A stretch of 64,000 bases of DNA. Origin: Chitinophaga japonensis. Lineage in GTDB: Bacteria > Bacteroidota > Bacteroidia > Chitinophagales > Chitinophagaceae. The position numbers were made by a program, and so were the translations under genes. The stretch lies in the NCBI RefSeq assembly GCF_007830125.1, contig NZ_VLLG01000004.1:186001-250000 (forward strand), read 5' to 3'. Under the pieces are notes generated by a model. The model had not been told where the DNA came from. It saw only the letters and a program-made list of their open reading frames with translations, and searched no databases. Positions 43,890-51,782 of this stretch are shown in pieces (position 1 is the first letter of the stretch; each line of letters starts with the position of its first letter).

Positions 43890-44648
43890 ATGCATAAAGC
43901 AATTATTGTAGAAGACGAGCCCCGCAGCAGGGAACTGCTGTGCAGCCTTGTTCAGGCCCATTGCCCGGATATCGAGATTGTGGCCCAGGCCGGGAATGTT
44001 GAAGATGCAGTCATGGAGATCAATGCGCACCAGCCCGACCTCCTGTTCCTGGATATAGAGCTGCAAACCGGGACAGGGTTTGATGTGCTCCGGCAAGTGG
44101 AAGACCTGAGCCCCGCCGTCATATTCACCACCGCGTATGACCATTACGCCATCCGGGCCATCAAGTTCAGCGCAGCCGATTATTTGCTCAAGCCCATTGA
44201 TGTGACGGAATTGAAAGAAGCGGTGACAAAAGTGGTGAGCAGGGAGAAGGCCACCCAGCAACACCTGATGGCTTCATTGATGGAGAACCTGAAGCAACTG
44301 CAAAACAACCAGCATAACCCCACGCTTACCTTATCGCTTGCCAACGAGCTTGAATTTGTCCCCTTGCAGGAAATTATCAGGATCGAGGCGGCAGGCGCCT
44401 ATTCAAAATTCTGCCTGGTGGACGGTCGTAATATCATGGTGAGCAAAAACCTCAAGGAATACGAGCTGCTGCTGGCCGGCCACAGCTTTATGCGCGTGCA
44501 CAATTCACATATCATCAATCTCAACAAGATAAAGCGAATGCTGAAGACAGACGGAGGCTACGCTGTTATGAGCGATGATTTCCCGGTGATCATTTCGCCC
44601 AAAAAGAAGGATGAGTTTGTACGTGTTATGAGTAACCGGCACCTGTAA
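43890..44648 (+). CDS. LytTR-family response regulator
   Basis: A 252-residue regulator: receiver domain (VEDEP pocket, phospho-acceptor Asp55 in LLFLDIELQ, Lys in YLLKPIDVTE) and C-terminal LytTR domain (about residues 150-252, with HSFMRVHNSHIINLNKIKRM). ATG 43890 is chosen as the start because it gives the standard receiver N-terminus MHKAIIVEDE; a longer frame would run into the kinase gene. Partner of the SBP-type kinase 7 bp upstream. Confidence 0.93.
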   Translation: MHKAIIVEDEPRSRELLCSLVQAHCPDIEIVAQAGNVEDAVMEINAHQPDLLFLDIELQTGTGFDVLRQVEDLSPAVIFTTAYDHYAIRAIKFSAADYLLKPIDVTELKEAVTKVVSREKATQQHLMASLMENLKQLQNNQHNPTLTLSLANELEFVPLQEIIRIEAAGAYSKFCLVDGRNIMVSKNLKEYELLLAGHSFMRVHNSHIINLNKIKRMLKTDGGYAVMSDDFPVIISPKKKDEFVRVMSNRHL

Positions 44649-44741
44649 TTTGCCACTCCTCACTACCAGCTTGCAAAAGCGCCCTTTTTTATTTTAATTT
44701 ATCCCCGCACAATCGGAATCCTAAAAAACGAACGAACCACG

Positions 44742-46922
44742 ATGAACTACTGCATGGTATTGATGGCGGGGGTAGCGCTGGCCGCAGGGGCGGCATCCTG
44801 TAAAACTGCTACTGTAAATAACAGCCAGGCCGCTTCCGGCTATACGAAGTATGTAAATCCATTTATCGGCACTGCACCGCTGACAGATCCTAAGGTGATC
44901 GGTTATACGCCCCCGGAAAACTGGCGGGTATGGGCCGGGCTCACTTATCCCGGCAGCTCGCTGCCCAACGCCATGGTGCAATTAAGTCCCATCACCGAAT
45001 ATCACTCCGGCGCCGGGTATGAATACGAGGATACCGTTATTTACGGCTTTACCCATACCAACAAAGGGCACTGGAACCTTTGCTACATTCCCGTACTGCC
45101 CGTGTCCAACACCGGCAGCGCCGCAAAGGATTTCGGCGCGCGCTTTACGCACGAGCGGGAGGCCGCTTCGCCCGCCTTCTACCAGGTATTCCTGGAGGAT
45201 TACAAGGTGGACGTGCGCCTTACCTCTACATTAAGATGCGGTTACCACCAGTACCGCTACGAGGACGGGCAGGACCGGCGCATCCTCTTTGACCTCGCAA
45301 AGTCCAATGAAAGGGTGCGGGAATGGCAGATCACGCAGGTGGGCGATTCCGCCGTGCAGGGCTACCAGCAGTTCGGGAGGAGCCACGTTTATTTTTACGC
45401 AACGCTGAACAAACGCATTGAAAACCTGGAGCAGCAGGCGGAGGGCAGCCGGGAAGGCTATGCCATGCTGCATGTCAGCGGCCGGGATACCGGCGCCGTG
45501 GAGCTGAAGATCGGTTTATCCTTTGTAAGCGCTGCCAATGCGCAACAGAACCTGGCGCAGGAGATCGGCAATAAATCGTTTGAGGAAGTGCTGCAGGAAG
45601 GCGTGAGCACCTGGGAGGCGTTGCTGTCAAAGGTCCGTGTAAAGGGCGGTACCGAAAAACAAAAGCAATTATTCTACTCTTCCCTGTACCGGGCTTTCCT
45701 CTGGCCGGCCCTGCGCAGCGATGTCAATGGCGAGTATACGGATGCGGACGGGAAAACCGTGAAGGCGGACTTCAACTATTACACCGTGCCTTCCCTGTGG
45801 GACACTTACCGCAACAAGCTGGTGCTGCTGGATATCGTATCTCCCAAAGTAGCGGAAGATGTGATCCGCTCCCTGGTGGACATCGGGGAGAAGCGGGGCT
45901 TCATCCCTACCTTTTTCCACGGCGATCATGCGGCGTCCTTTATTACCGGCGCCTACCTGCGGGGCATCAGGGGATTTGACGTGCAGCGCGCCTACCAGCT
46001 ATTGCTGAAGAATGCAAATGAAGCCGGCGGCACCCGTCCGCACATAGAAGAATACATCGCGAAAGGTTATATCTCCGACCCCGATGTGGCCAACCCGCAT
46101 GTAGAGACCAAGGCGAAGGCCGGCGTGTCTAAAACGCTGGAATACGCTTATGACGACTATTCGCTGGCGCAACTGGCCCGGCAACTGGGCGACAGCGCGC
46201 AGTACCGCACGCTGATGGAGCGGTCAGGGAATTATAAAAATGTATTTGATCCCTCCACCCGCTTTATGCGCGGCCGCCTGGAAAACGGCGACTGGATCAA
46301 AAATTTCAACCCGCAGTATCCCTACTACGAATACATGTACCGGGAAGCGAACGCCTGGCAGGTATCCTTTTTTGCCCCGCATGACATGAACGGCCTGGTG
46401 GCCCTGTATGGCGGTAAGGAAAGCTTTGAGGCGAAACTGGACTCGCTTTTTTCCGTGCCCTGGAACCCGCAGTACATTGCCCGGAATGTATCCAGCTTTA
46501 TCGGGCAGTACTGCCACGGCAACCAGCCGGACCATGAGGCGCCGTTCGCATATTATTTTACCGGCAAGCCGGAAAAATCGCAGCGGATCATTGACCATAT
46601 TTTAGACAGCCTGTACGGCATAGGCCCCGAAGGGCTGGCCCTCTGCGGCATGGACGATGCCGGCGAAATGTCGTCCTGGTATGTGTTCAGCGCATCCGGG
46701 CTGTATCCTTTCTCCGCTACGGACCCGGCATACCTTGTTACCGTGCCTGTTTTTGATGAGGTGCAATGGCACCTGGACAACGGGAACGTGCTCACGCTGA
46801 AAAAGCCTGCAGCCGGCCGGCACCTGGACGCGATACAGGTAGACGGGAAGGGCCATGAGGGGTATTTTGTGCCGCATGAGCTGTTCAGGAATGGCGGCAG
46901 TATAACCATTGTTACAAAATAA
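44742..46922 (+). CDS. GH92 family alpha-mannosidase, lipoprotein
   Basis: A 726-residue surface or periplasmic lipoprotein (lipobox AASC, Cys20). It carries the GH92 signatures: VNPFIGT near the start, GFTHTN, AYDDYSLAQLARQLG, GNQPDHEAPFAYYF and ALCGMDDAGEMSSWYVFSA. GH92 enzymes are calcium-dependent exo-alpha-mannosidases acting on N-glycans or fungal mannans, inverting the anomer. The GNxPDHxxP motif reads GNQPDHEAP; in the classical enzymes this is GNEPDH, so the Glu-to-Gln change at a position near the acid region deserves checking. Same strand as the susC operon but separated from it by the minus-strand sensor/regulator pair. Confidence 0.92.
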   Translation: MNYCMVLMAGVALAAGAASCKTATVNNSQAASGYTKYVNPFIGTAPLTDPKVIGYTPPENWRVWAGLTYPGSSLPNAMVQLSPITEYHSGAGYEYEDTVIYGFTHTNKGHWNLCYIPVLPVSNTGSAAKDFGARFTHEREAASPAFYQVFLEDYKVDVRLTSTLRCGYHQYRYEDGQDRRILFDLAKSNERVREWQITQVGDSAVQGYQQFGRSHVYFYATLNKRIENLEQQAEGSREGYAMLHVSGRDTGAVELKIGLSFVSAANAQQNLAQEIGNKSFEEVLQEGVSTWEALLSKVRVKGGTEKQKQLFYSSLYRAFLWPALRSDVNGEYTDADGKTVKADFNYYTVPSLWDTYRNKLVLLDIVSPKVAEDVIRSLVDIGEKRGFIPTFFHGDHAASFITGAYLRGIRGFDVQRAYQLLLKNANEAGGTRPHIEEYIAKGYISDPDVANPHVETKAKAGVSKTLEYAYDDYSLAQLARQLGDSAQYRTLMERSGNYKNVFDPSTRFMRGRLENGDWIKNFNPQYPYYEYMYREANAWQVSFFAPHDMNGLVALYGGKESFEAKLDSLFSVPWNPQYIARNVSSFIGQYCHGNQPDHEAPFAYYFTGKPEKSQRIIDHILDSLYGIGPEGLALCGMDDAGEMSSWYVFSASGLYPFSATDPAYLVTVPVFDEVQWHLDNGNVLTLKKPAAGRHLDAIQVDGKGHEGYFVPHELFRNGGSITIVTK

Positions 46923-46962
46923 CCGGCCGCTTGTTCCTGCAGCATTTTATCCTTTTTTTCAG

Positions 46963-46970
46963 TATATTTG
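46963..46970 (+). promoter_or_regulatory. -7 element just before a 54-codon frame
   Basis: TATATTTG (TAnnTTTG) ends 5 nt before ATG 46976. The -33 region is T-rich without a clear TTTG. Confidence 0.4.
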
Positions 46971-46975
46971 TTTAG

Positions 46976-47140
46976 ATGAGGGGAAATACCGATCATAAGG
47001 TAAAAAGCGTTGTTGTTGAGCACACTATACTCGACATGAGTGACTGCTATACCTGGTCGTTTCCCGAGTTTGTACCCTTCTGCGCACAACTTTATTACTT
47101 CTCCAACTTTAAGGACTTTAACACTTTTGCCCAAGCCTGA
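46976..47140 (+). CDS. Possible 54-residue small protein
   Basis: An ATG frame (MRGNTDHKVKSVVVEHTI, then an aromatic-rich second half ending FNTFAQA) right after a -7 element, with a hairpin at its stop. Unknown family. It could instead mark a small RNA transcribed through this 378-bp gap between GH92 and the next gene; the rest of the gap shows nothing. Confidence 0.35.
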   Translation: MRGNTDHKVKSVVVEHTILDMSDCYTWSFPEFVPFCAQLYYFSNFKDFNTFAQA

Positions 47141-47157
47141 CTGGCCGCGGGCTTGGG
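47130..47157 (+). repeat. Hairpin at the end of the 54-codon frame
   Basis: cccaagcc (47130-47137) and ggcttggg (47150-47157) form a perfect 8-bp stem with a 12-nt loop. The T-tract is missing, so terminator function is uncertain. Confidence 0.45.
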
Positions 47158-47300
47158 GACAATTTGCTGCTTACTTATCGATTAAGTAAAAGTGCTTGCT
47201 ATGCGCTGCGTGCTGCAGACTTTTCCGGGCAGGCAGTATTACGTTATTGCTGTTCGCTGCACAGGTGCTGCAGGTATAACAACAGCCTAAACTTTGAAAA

Positions 47301-47594
47301 ATGAAAAGAGGTCCAGAACAGGCCTCGCTCAATAGAATGGTGATAGTAATATTGATATTACTGAATGGCATCATTATGCGAGCGGCCTTTACCGGTAATA
47401 GCAGCACCTATTGGTGGCTGCTGCTTTCACTGCCCTTACTGTTCCTGGCCATGCGGGATACAGGCCGGAAGAAACGGGTGGGGCAGGGGAGGGCCGCGCG
47501 TAATGCCAATAGAAAAAACACCTCATCAACGATCATTTCTAAAATAAGCAACTATGCAAACCAGGGAAGAACAGGTGATACTGACCAGGAATGA
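47301..47594 (+). CDS. Small hypothetical membrane protein
   Basis: A 97-residue protein with two hydrophobic helices (about residues 12-30 and 36-50, MVIVILILLNGIIMRAAF and YWWLLLSLPLLFLAM) and a basic, hydrophilic C-terminal tail. No family recognised. It is convergent with the response-regulator gene, and a hairpin lies between the two stops. Confidence 0.5.
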   Translation: MKRGPEQASLNRMVIVILILLNGIIMRAAFTGNSSTYWWLLLSLPLLFLAMRDTGRKKRVGQGRAARNANRKNTSSTIISKISNYANQGRTGDTDQE

Positions 47595-47618
47595 CTATGA
47601 CATAATGGATTTTCTCAA

Positions 47619-47636
47619 AGGGGCCTTAAGGCCCCT
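47619..47636. terminator. Hairpin between convergent genes
   Basis: aggggcc-ttaa-ggcccct is a perfect 7-bp stem. It overlaps the last base of the response-regulator stop codon. T-rich sequence follows on the plus strand (catttattttcttttt), so it may terminate the upstream plus-strand gene. Confidence 0.45.
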
Positions 47637-48406
47637 CATTTATTTTCTTTTTGCTTGGACTGGATGTACTCCGTAGGCGTCATATTGAACTGGCGGAGGA
47701 AATTCCGGGCAAAGTTGCTTTGGGAGCTGAATCCCGTCATGTCCGCCACCTCGTATATCTTGTGCCGGCCAATGGCCAGCAGCTCCGCTGCCCGTTTCAG
47801 GCGTACAATGTTGATCAGCTCAACGGGCGTAAGGTCCGACACCGCTTTTATTTTCCGGTACAGGGTAATGCGGCTCATGTTCATGCACTTGGCCAGCTTT
47901 TCCACGTTCAGCTCCACATCCTCGATGTTGTTGTGGATGATGGTGTTCAGCGCCTCCAGGAAGCGCTCGTCCTCCCGGGTATGCGCCATGCTTTTGATAT
48001 GTACCAGCGGCGAGTTGGCAAAATACATGCGCAGGTTATTACGGTTGGCCAGCAGGCTGCCGATCTGCGCGTGTAAATGCTCTTTGGAGAAGGGTTTTTC
48101 AATATAGGCGTCCGCGCCCAGCTCCAGGCCTTCTATCTTGGACTGGATGGTGTTCCTGGCGGTGAGCAGGATTACCGGGATATGGGAATGCTCCAGGTTG
48201 GATTTGATGTGCCTGCAAAGCTCAAAACCGTCCATTTCCGGCATCATTACATCGCAGATCACCAACTGCACGCTTTCCTTGTCCAGCAACTGCAGGGCAT
48301 CCTGCCCCTTTCCTGTTTTCAGTACGGTATAACGGGAAGACAGTATCCGTTCCAGGAATTCCAGCATGTCTTCTTCATCGTCAACAAGTAGGATAACGGG
48401 TAGCAT
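47636..48406 (-). CDS. Response regulator with AraC-type output (split hybrid system)
   Basis: A 256-residue regulator: N-terminal receiver (VDDEED pocket, phospho-acceptor Asp52 in LVICDVMMPEMDG, Lys in YIEKPFS) and C-terminal AraC HTH (NVEKLAKCMNMSRITLYRKI and VADMTGFSSQSNFARNFLRQ). In most Bacteroidota these two modules are fused to the sensor as the C-terminus of a hybrid two-component system; here they are a separate gene beginning 7 bp after the sensor stop. It probably activates the divergent susC operon. Confidence 0.93.
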   Translation of the reverse strand: MLPVILLVDDEEDMLEFLERILSSRYTVLKTGKGQDALQLLDKESVQLVICDVMMPEMDGFELCRHIKSNLEHSHIPVILLTARNTIQSKIEGLELGADAYIEKPFSKEHLHAQIGSLLANRNNLRMYFANSPLVHIKSMAHTREDERFLEALNTIIHNNIEDVELNVEKLAKCMNMSRITLYRKIKAVSDLTPVELINIVRLKRAAELLAIGRHKIYEVADMTGFSSQSNFARNFLRQFNMTPTEYIQSKQKENK

Positions 48407-48413
48407 ATGGTTT

Positions 48414-51400
48414 TTATTCAGTTTTTAACGGGATCTGTAATACAAAAATATTGACGGTGTCGGTGTTCCTGATGAATAATATGCCATTGTGCAGCTCTGT
48501 CAGCGACCGGGCCATGGTGAGCCCGATGCCGGTGCCTTTCTGCCGGGCCGTTTCCTTCAGCCGCACAAAAGGCTGGAAGATCTTTTCCCGCATATCCGGC
48601 GATATTACAGGGCCGTCATTCAGGAACTCCACGGTAAAGTAGCTATCCTCTTTCATTACCGGGTAGAGTTTGACGCTTACCTGCCGGTCTGCGTATTTAA
48701 CGGCATTGCTGAGCAGGTTGCTGAAGATCCTTTCCAGGGCTTCCTCGTCGGCGATGGCGTATATGGAAGCGGGGGGCAGGTCCACCTGGTAGTCCAGTCC
48801 TTTTTTCTCCGCTGGTATGGCAAAGTCCTCACAGCTCTGCTGCAGCAGGGCCTTTACATTCACCCTGTCAAAGTCCAGGCTGTAGCCTTTGGCTTCTATC
48901 TGCCGGAAGTTGAGGATATGGCTGATCAGCCCTACCAGCCGGTTGGTATTGCGCTCCATCATCTGTATATCCGCTTTAAAGCCCGGCAGGTCGTCCGCTT
49001 TTTCCATCAGGTTTTCCAGCGGTCCTTTAATGAGGGTAAGCGGGGTCCGTATCTCATGCGCCACGTTGGTAAAGAATTCGATCTTGGCTTCATAGGCCTC
49101 CTTTTCCTTTTTCTTCTGCGTGCGCCGGTGGTAGCTTCGTACAATGTAGTAACCGGCCAGCAGCACCAGCAGCGTATACAACAGGTAGGCCAGGGGGCTT
49201 GCCCAGAAAGGCGGCAGCACCTGTATCACCAGTTCCCGGGCAGACTGGCCCGGGATGCCGTTTACCGCGGCCTTTACCTTAAAGGTGTATTCCCCCGGCG
49301 GCAGGCTGGTATAATATACTTTACGGTTAGGCTGCACCGTGGTCCAGGTTTTTTCTATTCCTTCCATCCTGTAGGTGTAGGCCGTCATGTCCGGGGATAC
49401 ATAGCTCAGCGCAGCAAAGTCCAGGCTGATGGAAGAACGGTTGTAAGGCAGGGTGACCTTGCCGGCGTACACAATGGAGGTGCTCAGCAGGTTGCTGTCC
49501 CGCGTGGCGGATACCTCCCGGTTATCTACCTGCAGGCCGGTAATGTATACCGGTGGCTGCAGCAGGCGGTGCACGCGGTCGCAGGGCCGGAAGGTGACCA
49601 TGCCCCGGATGCTCCCGAAGTAGAGGGTGCCGTCTGCATCGCGGAACCCGGAATTATAGTTGAAATGATCGCTCAGCAGGCCGTTGCTTTTCGTATATAC
49701 ATGCATGCGGCGGCTGGCGGGGTCAAAATTGACGAGTCCCTTGGAGGTGCTGATCCATAGCTGGCGATCATCATCTTCCACCACTTTAAAAATGTAATTG
49801 CCAGGCAGGCCGTGCAGGGTGGTATACCGGGTAATATGCCGCCGGTCGGGGCTCAACTGGCAAAGCCCGCCGCCTTCTGTGGCGATCCACAGGTTGCCGG
49901 CGTGGTCTCCGGTAATGGCATTGATGTAATCGGTGGACAGGCTGTTCTTATTGTACCGGTCGTTTACCAGGTGCCCGCTGGCGCCGCTGCGCCGGTTAAA
50001 ATAAAATACGCCGTTGCTGTGCGTACCGGCCCAGATGGTTTGGCTGCTGTCCTCGAACAGGCAGGATATCATGGCGTGTCCCGGTATCTCCGGCGCCCGT
50101 TTAAAGCCGTCGATAGCCGGGAGGTACTCGTACAGGCCGTTGCCGGTGCCGGCAAATATGCGCCCATCCACGGTGCGGAGCAGGCTGGGAATGAAGTCGC
50201 TTTTCAGGTCGTGGGGGCCGCGGCCGGCTGCATAATGCCGGCGCACCTTGCCCGTGCGGATGTCCAGCACGTCCAGGCCATGCTCATGGGTGCCTATCCA
50301 CAGGTCGTTGCCCGACACTGCCAGCCCGTGGATGTTGGAGTATGAAATATCCCCCGGCCGCCTGCCCGGCTCAAAATGAACGATCTTCCCGGAAGCAGGG
50401 TATAGCTTGTTCAGCCCCGCATCTTCGGTGCCTATCCAGATATTGCCGTCGTTATCCTGGCATATCTCCCGTACGGCGCTGCCGCTGATGGAATTGCTGG
50501 AATAGTTGGGATAATATTTTGAAAAAAGCAGCGGCTGGTGCGCGTAATAGTTCACCCCGCCAAAAAAGGTGCCTACCCACATATTCCCCTCACGGTCCCG
50601 GTGCAGGGAATAGATGGCGTTATCCGAAAGGGAGTAGGGGTCCAGGAATTTCTTTTTCAGGTTGGTGACCTCCCCGCTCCGGGTATCCAGGATAAATACC
50701 CCGGACTCCGTACCAAACCAGTACTCCGTGTCCGAGTAGCGCAGCATGCTGCGTACATAGACGGTCGTTTTATCAGGGTTGTAGGTAAGAATGTCTTTGT
50801 AGGTACGGCTGGTTATATCGAACTGTTTGACGCCCTGGCAGGAAGTGCCGATGAAAATGGATTTCGGCCCGGCGGGTATGAGTTTCTCAATAAAGCAGGT
50901 GGTGACCGGTGGGGAATGCGAGAATATATTATAGCCCCGGAAGGTTTGTGTAGCCTGGTCATAGTGCTGCAGGAACCCGTCGGCGGCGCCTATCCAGATA
51001 TCCCCGTCCTCCGACAGGCAAAGGGTGTTGGCGCTGAAATACTGCTCCTGCGGAAAGCGTTGCAGCGTATGGGTAAGGAAACTGTAATAACAGAGTGTAT
51101 GGTCTGCAATGAACCACAGCCGCGCCCTGCGGTCCATCACGATGTTGGAAACATTCCGCAGGGTATCGATGAACTGCACAAAGCGCTCCTTTTCCGGCTC
51201 ATACCGGTACAGTCCTTTCTGCGCGCCTACCCACATTACCTGCTGCCGGTCCACGAAGATGGAATTGATCAGGTCTTTGGTAAGGGAGCGCTCGTAGTCC
51301 TCGTCCAACTGAAATGACCTGAAATGATAACCGTCAAAGCGGTTCAGGCCTTCCTTGGTGCCAAACCACATAAAGCCGTCCCGGTCCTGCGCCATGCAGA

Positions 51401-51524
51401 TCACCGTATTGTTGGACAGGCCGTCCTCCACCTGGTAATGCCTGAAATAATAAGGCTGCGCCATCCCGCGCAACGACAACAGCAGAAAGATAATGGTCTT
51501 TTGTAAACGCAGCAGGAAATGCAT
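48414..51524 (-). CDS. Reg_prop/Y_Y_Y sensor histidine kinase (split hybrid system)
   Basis: A 1036-residue sensor. After a signal sequence come two seven-bladed Reg_prop beta-propellers (about residues 25-665, repeated motifs such as DGFMWFGTKEGLNRF and DGNIWIGTEDAGLNKL), a Y_Y_Y domain (about 690-765, with YRMEGIEKTW and LPPGEYTFKVKA), one TM (about 772-795), a HisKA domain with NVAHEIRTPLTLIKGPL (His823) and HATPase (NLLSNAVKY, KGTGIGL). The protein ends here, without the receiver and HTH of standard hybrids. The periplasmic propellers bind oligosaccharides released from the target glycan in characterised systems. Divergent from susC across 258 bp. Confidence 0.95.
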   Translation of the reverse strand: MHFLLRLQKTIIFLLLSLRGMAQPYYFRHYQVEDGLSNNTVICMAQDRDGFMWFGTKEGLNRFDGYHFRSFQLDEDYERSLTKDLINSIFVDRQQVMWVGAQKGLYRYEPEKERFVQFIDTLRNVSNIVMDRRARLWFIADHTLCYYSFLTHTLQRFPQEQYFSANTLCLSEDGDIWIGAADGFLQHYDQATQTFRGYNIFSHSPPVTTCFIEKLIPAGPKSIFIGTSCQGVKQFDITSRTYKDILTYNPDKTTVYVRSMLRYSDTEYWFGTESGVFILDTRSGEVTNLKKKFLDPYSLSDNAIYSLHRDREGNMWVGTFFGGVNYYAHQPLLFSKYYPNYSSNSISGSAVREICQDNDGNIWIGTEDAGLNKLYPASGKIVHFEPGRRPGDISYSNIHGLAVSGNDLWIGTHEHGLDVLDIRTGKVRRHYAAGRGPHDLKSDFIPSLLRTVDGRIFAGTGNGLYEYLPAIDGFKRAPEIPGHAMISCLFEDSSQTIWAGTHSNGVFYFNRRSGASGHLVNDRYNKNSLSTDYINAITGDHAGNLWIATEGGGLCQLSPDRRHITRYTTLHGLPGNYIFKVVEDDDRQLWISTSKGLVNFDPASRRMHVYTKSNGLLSDHFNYNSGFRDADGTLYFGSIRGMVTFRPCDRVHRLLQPPVYITGLQVDNREVSATRDSNLLSTSIVYAGKVTLPYNRSSISLDFAALSYVSPDMTAYTYRMEGIEKTWTTVQPNRKVYYTSLPPGEYTFKVKAAVNGIPGQSARELVIQVLPPFWASPLAYLLYTLLVLLAGYYIVRSYHRRTQKKKEKEAYEAKIEFFTNVAHEIRTPLTLIKGPLENLMEKADDLPGFKADIQMMERNTNRLVGLISHILNFRQIEAKGYSLDFDRVNVKALLQQSCEDFAIPAEKKGLDYQVDLPPASIYAIADEEALERIFSNLLSNAVKYADRQVSVKLYPVMKEDSYFTVEFLNDGPVISPDMREKIFQPFVRLKETARQKGTGIGLTMARSLTELHNGILFIRNTDTVNIFVLQIPLKTE

Positions 51525-51549
51525 CTCCCCGAATAGATTTTGGTGCTCC

Positions 51550-51568
51550 TCAGGTCCTGCAGACCTGA
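51550..51568. repeat. Inverted repeat in the sensor gene leader
   Basis: tcaggtc-ctgca-gacctga is a perfect 7-5-7 inverted repeat located 25-45 bp upstream of the sensor start (minus strand). It could be an operator for autoregulation. Confidence 0.45.
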
Positions 51569-51669
51569 AACAATTTGAACAAATAATGATATGCCCCGAA
51601 TAAAGATATTGATCAACAAAAAGTTATTTCGTACCAGCATTTAAAAGTACAAATCCTTTTGGATTAATT

Positions 51670-51685
51670 ACGTAAACGTTTACGT
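51670..51685. promoter_or_regulatory. 16-bp perfect palindrome, LacI-type operator
   Basis: acgtaaacgtttacgt is fully self-complementary with the central AAACGTTT typical of LacI/GalR-family operators. It lies 98 bp upstream of the susC start and 145 bp from the divergent sensor start. A regulator in addition to the two-component pair is therefore expected; no LacI gene is in the window. Confidence 0.7.
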
Positions 51686-51782
51686 CCTTTATTCACCAAC
51701 TAAATCGCTATATGAAACCAGGCATGATACCACGTTAGTGCAAGGCTCCATGTCGCAATAGTAACAACCAAAAAACTTTCAT

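Noticed and set aside
48489-49760. Long plus-strand reading frame (423 codons) inside the sensor kinase gene
   Set aside because: Antisense shadow of the propeller/kinase coding sequence with no recognisable domain.
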